Origin: Dactylis glomerata
Taxonomy: Eukaryota > Streptophyta > Magnoliopsida > Poales > Poaceae
DNA: 64,000 nt
Assembly (NCBI GenBank): GCA_007115705.1
Contig: QXEO01000382.1
Coordinates: 8,027,318-8,091,317 of the forward strand
Direction of reading: 5' to 3'
Shown: one piece after another, positions 30,896 through 41,874 of the stretch
Position numbering within the stretch: position 1 is the stretch's first letter
Layout of the letters: each line of letters opens with the position of its first letter
Notes under the pieces: generated by a model
What the model saw: the letters and a program-made list of their open reading frames with translations, nothing else
What the model was told of the DNA's origin: nothing
Databases searched by the model: none
Made by a program: the position numbers and the translations under genes

Positions 30896-33138
30896 CAGGA
30901 GGGGAGGGGAACCCCCGGATTTGGTTCCGGTTTATAGATAGGTTTAGGGTAAGTTATTCTGGCGGCAGCGCTTCAGTGACAGTGGCAGCGGCGCAAAGAA
31001 TAATTTCTCCCCGGATCCAGCTCCACCTCCTTAGTAATCTTGGTGATGACGGCAAAGGGTGCGTGGGAGGAGTCTTCCTCATCTCCTTCGGGGTGGGGGA
31101 GCTAGGTTTTCCTGGTTATGTCACTACAACGGCAATGGTGGAGGATCCCATGGGTATTTGCTTGAAATAAAAAGTGTTTCATATTTTTTATAAGAAAAAA
31201 TAGTAGAGTTTGACGGCATTTATATACATTTTTGCATCTCTCATCATGTCATGTCCTGGTAGTTTGCACATCACCATACATAACATGTAGAGTAATTGGC
31301 AATAGACAAATTAATATGGTTTCCTCAATTCATTTAGTTTTGTGTAGCTTACCCATGACCCATGGCTTGCCTTTGACATCCTAATCATTATTTAATTTGT
31401 TCAGTAGAAAATAACTTGAACCCTAATTATGTTTGCCAAGATTTTGATTATGCTTAATTTGAATAATTTGCATTGCATCATATTTGTCATGTCATGCATG
31501 CCTTCACATGGTCATGATGATTCTTTTGCCATAGTAGGAAGTTGTGCATCTGATGTTTGTTGTGTTTGTTACAGTGTTTTGCTTCTTCACGGATAGGACA
31601 CTCGATGGCTAATAGTTTGGTGCCACCGAGGATAGCTGCCCCCCACTTAGCTAGCGTACGATCTGTGCGTTGAGATCTGTGCAAAAATGGGTCACTATTG
31701 CAGCTTATGTCATAGTTTTGTTAACTTACTGCTAATTAGCCTGACATCTGACAAAACATACCGTTCATTAAAAAATAGGGCCACCACATATAGACAAAAG
31801 CAACACTATTTAGCCTAATTTTGCATGCTGTGAGTGCATATGTGTCAATGATAAGAGCGATGAGAGCAAGAGTGTGGACAAACTGTTGGCCACTCCTTTC
31901 TTTGGCGTGTAGTGTTTAATTTCACACCATGAAACCCTTCATTACCATATTGTGTGCTATACATAGCAACTATTGCCTATTCAGCGTTGGGATATAGTAT
32001 GCACTGCCATGACTTGTAAAATGTCCACTAGTGGTACCAAGATCAAACCATAACATTGCAATGTAATATATAGAAATTACCCCGTAACTGATTTGATCCT
32101 ATATATATGCGTCGCTGTGTTGGAGAAGAATAAACTTACGAGAGCCCTTGCCTATACATAGTCGTATGTATGTATGTGTAGATACCACTGTCTATGCATG
32201 CAACCACTTTCCTATTCATAGAGTTAGCTATGCTACAGGTTTTAAGAAAAATTGTGTTGTGGGGATGCAGAGGTACTACCTACAAGGCAAACTACCGCCT
32301 GTAGGTAAATACCACAAGGCAAACTACTCATTTGGCATGCGCATCGGTCATTATGCAGACACTGTTATGATAGTACCCTGCTGATGATATAGGACAAGCA
32401 CACATAGACCATGTCAGACCATTTGCAGATAGCATGTCTATTAAACGTTGATTAGCATAGATGTCAGTTCTTTTCACACGAACCGCGGTGGGGTATGGAC
32501 ACAGATCTTTAGGTGCATCTAACGGCTATGAGAGGGGTGGCATCTATCCTCCGTGGCAGGAAATCCACACTCGACACTCGATTTGATGTGAGCAACCGCA
32601 AGTCCTCCGAGTTTTCTCGACAATGTTTTTCCACGCAAGCAATCTTCTACCTATTTTTGTTTTGATGCTTTCATCCTTGTGAAACGATGCTTTAGTCGAG
32701 TCTCATTTCCTATCCACATGTTTACCATAAGCAGCCATGATACATCTTACCCTCTACATCCTATTAACCTTGTTGGGTGTTGACCTTATTGTCCTTGCGA
32801 GTCGTAGTGCATGCTTATGTTGTTCTTAGAGTTGTATTGTTTTGCTCTACAATGTTGGCAAGTTGCTACATGATCTACTTGAGGAATATGTGATATATAT
32901 GAGATGTTGGAGATGATAATGGTTTACTTTCCATTTAATAGCAACTAAAATTGCTAATGGGATAATCACTTAACAATTAGCATGGGTGGGTGCCTTTGCA
33001 CAAGCATCGGTTATTCTTCCCACATGTGTCCGCTAGGACCTAAGTTCTTTTTATATGTTCTAAGACGAGCATGCTAAACATACATTGGGCGAGTTTTCTA
33101 GGCCTCTCGTTGATCTACTACCTTTTCTTGAGTATGTT
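30896..33138. other. Intergenic sequence with one short ORF
   Basis: A plus-strand ORF (30889-31170, 93 residues) begins at the hAT edge, so its start codon partly depends on the target duplication; I recognise no domain. From 31180 on the sequence is AT-rich and I see no gene or defined element up to the Gypsy LTR. Confidence 0.45.
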
Positions 33139-34572
33139 TGATACGTCTCAAACGTATCTATAATTTTTTATGCTCCATGCTTGTTTTTACACCATTTGCC
33201 TTGTGTTTCGTTACACTTCGTGGCGTTTTTATGCGATTTCCGGAACTAACCTATTGACAAGATGCCACAGTGCCAGTTCCCTGTTTTCTGCTGTTTTTGT
33301 GTTTCAGAAAAGCTACACAGGAAATATTCTCGGAATTGGACGAAATAAGTTCTAGAAGTCTTATTTTTTCTGGAAGAGTACCGAAGACCGAAAGAGAGCC
33401 AGAGGGGGGCCAGAGGCCGCCCACACAATAGGGGGCGCGGCCTAGCCCCTGGCCACGCCCACCCATTGTGAGGGCGCCCTGGCAGCCCCCTGACGACGCC
33501 CCTTCGCCTATATAAAGCCTCGGGACGGAAAACCCTAAAGAAATCGGCATTTTTCCCAGAACAGTTCCGCTGCGCTGCCGCCGTCGAAGACAAATTTCGG
33601 GGGACAGAAGTCTCTGTTCCAGCACCCTGTCGGGACGGGGAAGTGCCCCCGGAGCCATCTCCATCAGTCTCCATCGCCGTCTCCGCCGTCTCCATCGACC
33701 TCATCGCCATCTCCATCAACCTTGTTGTCTCCTATGATGAGGAGGGAGTAGTTCTCCCCCGGGGCTGAGGGCTCTGCCGGTAGCTATGTGGTTCACCTCT
33801 CTCTCCCATGATGTGATCTTTATGTGATCGTGGGCTTTGTATCTAGTTGAATTGGTAGATGTTATTATTCAGATATTATGCTACTCCTATGCTTAATTAG
33901 TATACTCTCCGGAGATACCTCGTATCATGGTGTAAAGGTGACTAGTGTGTGCATCATGTGTATCTTTTTGGTTAATGTCTCTATAAATTGTTGGTGTTTG
34001 TTGGAACCATCTAGTGCGTTCATGGTGATAGTGTGGGACAATCTAGTTTGGGTACATACGGACTTTGAGGAGTGCTTCGTAGCCCTATGCATGATTAGTG
34101 TTCATTTTCCATTAGAGAATTGTTTTGAGTTGCATATTGATGATAGTATCTATTGGTTCAATTATGTTATATTTGTTGGGAGTGTGTCCACTAGTGAAAG
34201 TATGATCCCTAGGCCTTATTTCCAAGCATTGCACACCGTTTCCTTTTAGTTTTGTTACATGTTTGCTCGCAGCGATACTTATTTCATATTACAGTTACTA
34301 CTCATAATCATCACTACTACTTGTATTTCACTATCTCTTCGCCGAACTAGTGCACCTATACATCTGACAAGTGTATTGGGTGTGTTGGGGACACAAGAGA
34401 CTTTCTGTATTGTAATTGCAGGGTTGTTTGAGAGGGATAGCTTTGACATCTTCCTCCCTGAGTTCGATAAACATTGGGTGATCCACTTAAGGGAAACTTG
34501 CTGCTGTTCTACAAACCTCTGCACTTGGAGGCCCAACACTGTCTACAACAACAGACGCGTGCGTAGATATCA
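33139..34572 (+). repeat. 5' LTR of the first Gypsy element
   Basis: About 1434 bp, from TGATACG to GATATCA. A TATATAAAG core promoter lies at about 33509-33517, and a GC-rich leader follows it. Small ORFs inside correspond to ORFs in the other two LTR copies. Confidence 0.8.
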
Positions 34573-34582
34573 AGCTCTTTTC

Positions 34583-34600
34583 TGGCGCCGTTGCCGGGGA
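34583..34600 (+). other. Primer binding site of the first Gypsy element
   Basis: TGGCGCCGTTGCCGGGGA lies about 10 bp after the LTR, the usual position and sequence for this class of grass Gypsy element. Confidence 0.7.
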
Positions 34601-34712
34601 GGTAAGGTAAAAGGTACTCGCATCCTCCTGTGTGAGTGCTCGGAGTTATTTCCTTTAGATTCTGCAATTATATCTTTTTGTTTCTTGTTTTTATTTTCAC
34701 TAGTTAGGCTTA

Positions 34713-36044
34713 ATGGAAAGTAAAGAGTTCTTTAGTCTTTTTCCTGAGTTTAGATTTGAAGAGAAAATTGAAAAACCTTTGGAGCTTATTTCGCATAGCA
34801 ATGTTATTAGTACGAATGCTTTGAATCCCGTTATTGCTAATGCTATAGAAAAGTCTAAGCTTGGGGAAGCTGGTTTTGTTAAGCATGATATTTTTAGTTC
34901 CCCAGCTTTAGTGGAGAAAGTTTGCTCTGATGATATTTTATCTCCCATATGTGATGTTTCTAATGATGCTTGTGCTCCTCATCCTTTTAAAATACCCATG
35001 AAGATTGTTGAACGTGATATGGATAACTGCTATTTAGGAGATGGAACTGTCTATCCTGGTGATCATTTGCTTTTTATACATGAATTATGCGAGTTGTTCA
35101 AGTGTGCAGGTATTTCAATGAACCAAGTTAAGAGGAAGCTATTTTCTTTATCACTGAAGGGCAGAGCTGCGGAATGGTATAAAACACTGAAGGATGGCCG
35201 ACAGGTTGAGTGGGAGGAAATTGTACCTCTCTTTTATTCTAAATTCTATCCTTCTAGTGAGGTTTATAAAGATAGAAATTATATTTATAATTTCCATCCG
35301 CATGAGGGAGAAAGCATTGCCCAAGCATGGGGAAGATTGAAGTTACTAATGCATAAATGTCATATTCATGATCTTCCCCATAATATTGTTATTAATAATT
35401 TTTATGCAAGGCTTTCAGGATATTACAAGGACTATCTAGATGCATGCTTTGATGGGTCTTTCACAAGCAAGGATGTCGACACCAAGTGGGATCTGCTTGA
35501 AACAATTCAAAACAATATTGAAGGTTGGGATAGCGACAAAGGTAAAGGATCAGGTATGAATTACGAGTTTGATTGCATTAAGTCTTTCACTGAAACTGTT
35601 GATTTTCAAGAGCTTAGTGCTAAGTATGGTCTTGATCCTCAAATTATGATTGATTGCTTTAAAACCTTTGCTTCCCATATTAATGTTCCTAAAGGAAATG
35701 GGGACGTGTATCATGAACCTTTTAAGGACACTTGCATAGAAAGTGATATTGTTATTAATGATTGCAATAAACATGCTCAAACTTCTAAAAGTCCTATTTC
35801 TTATAAGCATGTTAATTTTTGTGGAATACATAGACCTTGTGAACAGAGTCACAACAAGGAAGATTATTGCATCACCCACGGGAATGAAGAAACCAATATG
35901 TGGCTCAGGGATCTAGACGAGCTTGGTGAAAGGGTTTGTGAGCTTTTTCCTTTTCTTTGTGAACTTTGCGGTAAAACGGGTCACTTTAATTTCCAATGCC
36001 CAATTAATCGAACGAGTACCGCAGATTTGTATTGTGATGATTAG
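34713..36044 (+). CDS. Gypsy gag protein with one zinc knuckle
   Basis: This 443-residue frame starts MESKEFFSLF. Residues about 95-260 are a retrotransposon gag domain (FIHELCELFKCAGIS, RAAEWYKTLKDG, EIVPLFYSKFYPSS, EGESIAQAWGRLK), the structural part that forms particles. A CCHC knuckle, CELCGKTGHFNFQC, is at about 415-428. The frame ends at a TAG (36042-36044), but the same frame stays open for about 130 bp beyond it with similar composition. The protein then continues in another frame at 36158, so the stop is probably a mutation within a longer gag-plus-extension gene. Autonomous elements would follow with protease and polymerase; none is here. Confidence 0.75.
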   Translation: MESKEFFSLFPEFRFEEKIEKPLELISHSNVISTNALNPVIANAIEKSKLGEAGFVKHDIFSSPALVEKVCSDDILSPICDVSNDACAPHPFKIPMKIVERDMDNCYLGDGTVYPGDHLLFIHELCELFKCAGISMNQVKRKLFSLSLKGRAAEWYKTLKDGRQVEWEEIVPLFYSKFYPSSEVYKDRNYIYNFHPHEGESIAQAWGRLKLLMHKCHIHDLPHNIVINNFYARLSGYYKDYLDACFDGSFTSKDVDTKWDLLETIQNNIEGWDSDKGKGSGMNYEFDCIKSFTETVDFQELSAKYGLDPQIMIDCFKTFASHINVPKGNGDVYHEPFKDTCIESDIVINDCNKHAQTSKSPISYKHVNFCGIHRPCEQSHNKEDYCITHGNEETNMWLRDLDELGERVCELFPFLCELCGKTGHFNFQCPINRTSTADLYCDD

Positions 36045-36157
36045 ATTACTCTCAATCAGTATGATGAGCTTACTTTATTTTTGAATTGTGAAGAGATATC
36101 TAGAAAGATTTCTTTGGTTGATATGAGAGATGTTGATATTAATAGCATCCTTCGTGG

Positions 36158-37252
36158 TTGTCGTCTCTATTGTGTGCTAAAGATTGCCTCGCAAATACTT
36201 ACTTACAAGATCTTATAAAACATGATGTTTTGCCAAACTATGACAGTACTAATAGATGTTTCGATCTTATTAATAGAGAGGAGGAATCCTCCAAAGTTTC
36301 TTCTGTTGTTTCTGTCAGCAAATCAGATTATGTGGAGAAGATGCTTTTCCCTCCTAAAGAATATGTGGAGAAGATGCCCTTCAAGTCTCTCCCTCCTAAA
36401 GGAGAGAGTAAGAAGAGTATAAAGAAGAAGAAGAAGAAGAAGAAGAAGAAGAAGAAGAGGAAGAGGAGTAAAAGGCGAGAGGACACGGTATCTTCCCCTA
36501 AGCGTTATGATCATGCTATAGATTATGATAATTCTGATTGGGATGATGTTCTCATGCCTGTTACCTATGTTAGTGATCATGATTGGGAAAAACACTCTAC
36601 TTTTGATATTGAAAATCTTTTTGGTACCAACTCTAAGGTTAATAATTGTTGTACCATTAGTACTATCCATGTTCCTTCTTATCATGATATGTTTGATGAA
36701 TATGCTTTGCGAAATAGCTATTCTCTAGTTTGTGATGATACTAAACCTCTAGTTTATGATGGTTATAATATTTTCAGTTCACCTACTTTTGAGGAGAAAA
36801 TTAGTTATGATTACAATATGCCTCCTGTTTTTGATGATTATGGTGATGAGAATAATTATTCTGTTGAATCTGCTCCTACTCCGATTGTTCATGTGGGGAG
36901 TATTAATTCTTTTATGCATGTGGCTCATGATAGGGATGCTTTATGTGATAGTTATATTGTTAGTTCTATTCATGATGCTATTGAAAGTTATTATGAGAGA
37001 GGGAAACATGGTTTGATGGATCTCAACAATATTGAGTTTCCCCTCTTTATGTTGCAATTCTTGAAGTTGTACTTGTTTTGCCTTCCTATGCTTTTTTCTT
37101 TGCGCTTTCATGACTTGTCTCTCTACAAGACTATTTTTCATAGGAAGTGGTTTAGATTTAAATGTGCTTCACATATGCTTTTTGATGCTCTCTCTTGCTT
37201 TAAGTTTCTATATAGCGCCTTTGCCTTAAGCTCTTTTATGGCGCCTACATGA
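36158..37252 (+). pseudogene. Extension ORF of unknown function after gag (frame-shifted from gag)
   Basis: A 364-codon open frame without a recognised domain. It has a Lys/Arg-rich tract encoded by a microsatellite (about residues 89-108), then an Asp/Tyr/Ser-rich region with repeated acidic-aromatic motifs (YDHAIDYDNSDWDD, SYDYNMPPVFDDYGDEN), and a hydrophobic Phe/Leu-rich C-terminus. Frame-0 sequence between 36045 and about 36170 leads into it (EEISRKISLVDMRDVDINS), so a one-base indel near 36170 and the TAG at 36042 separate it from gag. It was probably one gag-derived polyprotein of roughly 840 residues. It shows no polymerase, protease or integrase motif. Confidence 0.5.
36421..36462 (+). 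repeat. AAG microsatellite
   Basis: About 13 AAG units in the extension ORF, encoding a lysine run; prone to length change. Confidence 0.9.
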
Positions 37253-39839
37253 GCATCTTTGCAAATTACTGCGCCTAGCTCAAAGGCGTTAAAGAAAAGC
37301 ACTCTTGGGAGATAGCCCATTGTTTATTTTTAGTACTTTTTATTTTATTTGAGTATTGGAAGTTTTTACTATTGTAATAACCGCTCCTTATCCTTTTTAT
37401 TTCGTTGTTGTGCCAAGAGAAGCCTCTAATTTGAGTGAGGTAAGATTTGGGGATGTTAATGTCCTGAAACTGTTTTTGGTGCTGCACCGTAAAAACTCGT
37501 GAAAATTTTCAGAATATCTTTTGGACCTGCGATTTCTGGTGCATATGCCCCAGGTTATATCCAAACTTTAATTAGTTGAACACTTTTTGATTTGAGCAAC
37601 AGAAAACCCTGTAAAAAATCGACCTTTATCAGTTGTTCTGTTTTGACAGATTTCTGCCAGTATTTGTGTTTGCCTCTCGATCGCTTTCTTTTTGAGTTCT
37701 TTTGATCATGGAACTTTTGGGGAAGTTGCTACAGTAGTATATGCTCTATTTGTGGTGGCTTTGTGTTGAAATCTGAACTGAAAAGGGTTGATTCATTATT
37801 ATGTTTATGCTAACATTGCTAATAGAATTGTGTTGAGTTTTGTATGAAGGAAGTTTTCAAGTGTAGGGATTGGAGAATGATGAGATGAGATGAAGAATGG
37901 ACAAAAGCTCAAGCTTGGGGATGCCCATGCAACCCCCAAGAAATATCCAAGAGGTACAAGCGTCAAAGCTTGGGGATGCCCCCGAGGCACCCCTTCTTCA
38001 TCGGCAAAAATCAAGTCACCTTTCAAGACACTATATTTTTATTGCTTCATGCACTATGCATTTTTCTTGGAGCGTCAGTTGCTTTTGTTTTCAGTTTTCT
38101 TTTGCTTTGCTTTCTGCAATAAATGGCTAGATCACATCATGTTTCTTTTGGAGGAGATGAACTCGCTTTTCATTTGCCAAGAACACTCTGTTTTTCACTC
38201 TTATCGTTTCAACGAGTGTTCTCTTTTTCTGCTACTGCGTTTAGCTTGCATTTTTCGCCTTGATTTTTGTTCAGATCTTGTTTTATCTTTGCATCAAGGT
38301 GTATTTTGACCTCTGGTATATGTTGGTTTTTATCAAAAGAGTTGTTTATAAAAAGTTTGAATGGTGTTGGAAAAGAGAAAAAGTTTCATGCAAAAAAGTG
38401 GTATAAAAAGGAGCTTGTTTAGACTGCGGCTTAGAATTTTGCATGTCATGTTTGATGTCATTTTAATAGTATGCTTAGTGATTTTTGCTGTAGCATGACT
38501 TGTCTCAAATGACTGAGATTGCTTAATGAGCCTTTGAAAAATCATGCGTTGTTTATATTATTTGGAAGCATATATTTTGTTTTCTCCTTTGATGCTTTAT
38601 TTGGGTTGACTTGGCACATGCTTACACCATGTTGACTACAAAAATAAGTCGCTTATAGCCTCTATGATCATTTAGTTTTTGACTTTTGATGCCATCTTAT
38701 GCTTCTTTTAATGTTGCTTTGTCGCTTTGCATGATTATGGCCGTTATTGCTCTCTTAGTTGGTCGCTCCCAGTCTTTTGCTAGCCCTCATTATGTACTGA
38801 GTATGAGCTCTACTCGTGCATCCAACTCCCAAAAACCAAGTTTGCCATTGTGTCCACTATAAATTCCTATGCATGGTATTTGTAAGCCATTCCAAGTAAA
38901 TTTTCATGTGCTACCTTTCAAAAACCTTCAAAGCACTTCTCGTTTTGTGACACTGTTTTCAGCTCATGGGGACGTAGTCGTCGGATTTGCTATCTTCCAT
39001 ATTGCTTATTCAAAAAAGAAAAAAAGTGAAAAAAGAAAGAAAAAAGGCACTCCTCCATGGTATGTGAATGTTGGTGGGCACCCGATGGAATCGGTTAGCC
39101 ATGGTTTGAGAAAGGAAAAAAGGTGGGGAGGAGTGCCAAGCTTTATAAAAGAGCACAAAAGTGCTAATCTCTCTCTCAAAAACTTGCTTCATTTTTGTAT
39201 GGAAGATGGTAAGAACCCCATTGCCAGTCGTTGACAAAGACAACCACCTCTCAAAACCAATTTTTATCTCTCTGTTTTACAAATGAAAAGCTCTAGCACA
39301 TGTTAAATCACTGCTTCCCTCTGCGAAGGGCCTTTCGTTTACTTTTATGTTGAGTCTCCACCTTCTATCTTTATGCACCGTCTAAGAGAGCATAGTTGTC
39401 ATTCTGAGTATAATGTGCATTGTCCCAAAGTTTTCATTGATTGATTCATGATCATGGTTTCACTTGTTCTCAAATTATTTGTATCTAGTCGCCCTCTTAA
39501 ACTTGAAGGTGTCCTATGCATTTATGTTTTGCTCTCCATGAAGGACAAGCTGAAAACCATTTGTATGTTTTTCCCTTATGATTTGAACACACGTTTGACT
39601 TTCATTGTTTCATTATTCATGATCTTTTGTTTGTGTTCTTTTTAATGTTATAACATGGTTGCCAAGTTTCTATTATCAAGATTATGTCTTTCATGCCCAT
39701 GTTTTAAGTTCTTATGATCCCAGCTCACAAATGCTTACATATATGATCAAGATTGTGTAGGTGCATGTCACCTCAAAAATTATTCTTTTGTTATCACTTA
39801 CCTACTCGAGGACGAGCAGGAGTTAAGCTTGGGGATGCT
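37253..39839 (+). other. Non-coding 3' internal region of the first Gypsy element, with repeated purine tracts
   Basis: T-rich sequence without genes. The motif AAGCTTGGGGATGCC occurs near 37912 and 37966 and again next to the LTR (39825-39839); a weaker TTTGGGGATGTT is at 37446. The last copy is the functional primer position for plus-strand synthesis; the others look like duplicated purine tracts. The ORF at 38869-39234 has no recognisable domain. Confidence 0.6.
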
Positions 39840-40745
39840 TGATACGTCTCCAACATATCTATAATTTTTGATGCTCCATGCTTGTTTTTACACCATTTGC
39901 CTTGTGTTTCGTTACACTTCGTGGCACTTTTATGCGATTTCCGGAACTAACCTATTGACAAGATGCCACAGTGCCAGTTCCCTGTTTTCTGCTATTTTGT
40001 GTTTCAGAAAAGCTACACAGGAAATATTCTCGGAATTGGACGAAACAAGTTCCAGAAGTCTTATTTTTCCCGGAAGCTTCCCGAAGACCGAAAGAGAGCC
40101 AAAGGGGGGGCCAGAGGCCGCCCTCACACGTAGGGGGCGCGGCCCAGCCCCTGGCCGCGCCCACCTGGTGTGAGGAGCCCCTGGCTGCCCCCTGACGATG
40201 CCCCTTCGCCTATATAAAGCCTCAGGACGGAAAACCCTAAGGGAGTCGGCGAAATTTCCAGAAAGAGTTCCGCAGCTCCGCCGCCACCGCCGACGAATTT
40301 TGGGGGACAGAAGTCTCTGTTCCGGCACCCTGCCGGGACGGGGAAGTGCCCCCGGAGCCATCTCCATCGGTCTCCATCACCGTCTCCGCCGTCTCCATCG
40401 ACCTCACCGCCATCTCCATCAACCTTGCTGTCTCCTATGATGAGGAGGGAGTAGTTCATCCCCGGGGCTGAGGGCTCTACCGGTAGCTATGTGGTTCACC
40501 TCTCTCTCCCATGATGTGATCTTTATGTGATCGTGAGCTTTGTATCATGTTGAATAAGTAGATGTTACTCTTCTTCATTATGTGTACTCTAGTGTGTTAC
40601 TCTTTATATGTAATTCAGAGTACCATAGTGAAGAGAAGTTATTTATTTGTTCAATTATGTTATATTTGTTGGGAGTGTGTCCACTAGTGAAAGTGTGATC
40701 CCTAGGCCTTGTTTCCAAGCTTTGCACACCATGGATAGGAATTAC
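39840..40745 (+). repeat. 3' LTR of the first Gypsy element, internally deleted
   Basis: It begins TGATACGTCTCC and follows the 5' LTR to about 40597. It then jumps to the segment around TTCAATTATGTTATATTTG (matching 34158 onward) and stops near CTTTGCACACC. Several hundred bp of LTR are missing. Confidence 0.75.
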
Positions 40746-40781
40746 TCTGAATAACTTCTCTTCACTATGGTACTCTGAATT
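40612..40781. repeat. Inner hairpin at the LTR inversion
   Basis: A 32-bp stretch, AATTCAGAGTACCATAGTG and onward (40612-40643), is repeated as its exact complement at 40750-40781. It marks the turn-round region of the larger fold-back. Confidence 0.85.
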
Positions 40782-41874
40782 ACTCTCCTATTGAATAACA
40801 CTAATCATTGCGTAGGGCTACGAAGCACTCCTCAAAGTTCATCAAGTACTTGACAAACACCACTCATAGAGATATCCAAATCAAATCACAACTCAAGATA
40901 GATATTATTGCAACTTAGACCAAGTACTAACACGGTGCACACACTGTCAACATTACACCATGAAAGGAGGAATAGATCACTTCAATACTATCATAGTGAT
41001 AATTATTCTCATAATCCATAAGAGATCACAATCGTAGCCTAGACCAAGTACCACCATGATGCACACACTATCACCGTTACACCATGGCAGGAGGAATAGA
41101 TTACTTTAATAACACACTAGAGTACACATAATGAAGAAGAGTAACATCTACTTATTCAACATGATACAAAGCTCACGATCACATAAAGATCACATCATGG
41201 GAGAGAGAGGTGAACCACATAGCTACCGGTAGAGCCCTCAGCCCCGGGGATGAACTACTCTCTCCTTATCATAGGAGACAGCAAGGTTGATGGAGATGGC
41301 AGTGAGGTCGATGGAGACGGCGGAGACGGCGATGGAGACCGATGGAGATGGCTCCGGGGGCACTTCCCCGTCCCGGCAGGGTGCCGGAACAGAGACTTCT
41401 GTCCCCCGAAATTCATCGGCGGTGGCGGCGGAGCTGCGGAACTCTTTCTGGAAATTTCACCGACTCCCTTAGGGTTTTCCGTCCCGAGGCTTTATATAGG
41501 CGAAGGGGCGTCGTCAGGGGGCAGCCAGGGGCTCCTCACACCAGGTGGGCGCGGCCAGGGGCTGGGCCGTGCCCCCTACATGTGAGGGCGGCCTCTGGCC
41601 CCCCTCCGGCTCTCTTTCGGTCTTCGCCTTCGGGAAGCTTCCGGGAAAAATAAGACTTCTGGAACTTGTTTCGTCCAATTCCGAGAATATTTCCTGTTTA
41701 GCTTTTCTGAAACACAAAACAGCAGAAAACAGGGAACTGGCACTGTGGCATCTTGTCAATAGGTTAGTTCCGAAAATCGCATAAAAGTGCCACGAAGTGT
41801 AACGAAACACAAGGCAAATGGTGTAAAAACAAGCATGGAGCATCAAAAATTATAGATACGTTGGAGACGTATCA
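40746..41874 (-). repeat. Inverted LTR copy
   Basis: On the minus strand it begins TGATACGTCTCC at 41874 and follows the same LTR family leftward past the region homologous to 33910-34120. The part from 41874 to about 41110 is an inverted match of 39840 to about 40597. The flank to the right (41875) does not look like a purine tract or primer site, so it is not a normal element end. Confidence 0.8.

Larger units (their letters stand above)
33139..40745 (+). mobile_element. Non-autonomous Gypsy-type LTR retrotransposon with rearranged 3' LTR
   Basis: The 5' LTR (33139-34572) starts TGATACGTCTC. It is followed by a TGGCGCCGTTGCCGGGG primer site, a gag, a second reading frame of unknown function, a long non-coding tract, a purine tract (AAGCTTGGGGATGCT, 39825-39839) and a 3' LTR from 39840. 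No protease, reverse transcriptase or integrase is found. The 3' LTR matches the first 760 bp or so of the 5' LTR, then has a large internal deletion, and passes at about 40745 into an LTR copy in the opposite orientation. Because the 3' end is rearranged, no target duplication can be given. The TGATACGTCTCCAACGTAT start is common to several wheat-group Gypsy families, and I do not name one. Confidence 0.8.

Noticed and set aside
36422..36480. Lysine run in the Gypsy extension ORF as a nuclear localisation signal
   Set aside because: It is encoded by an AAG microsatellite, so slippage explains it without function.
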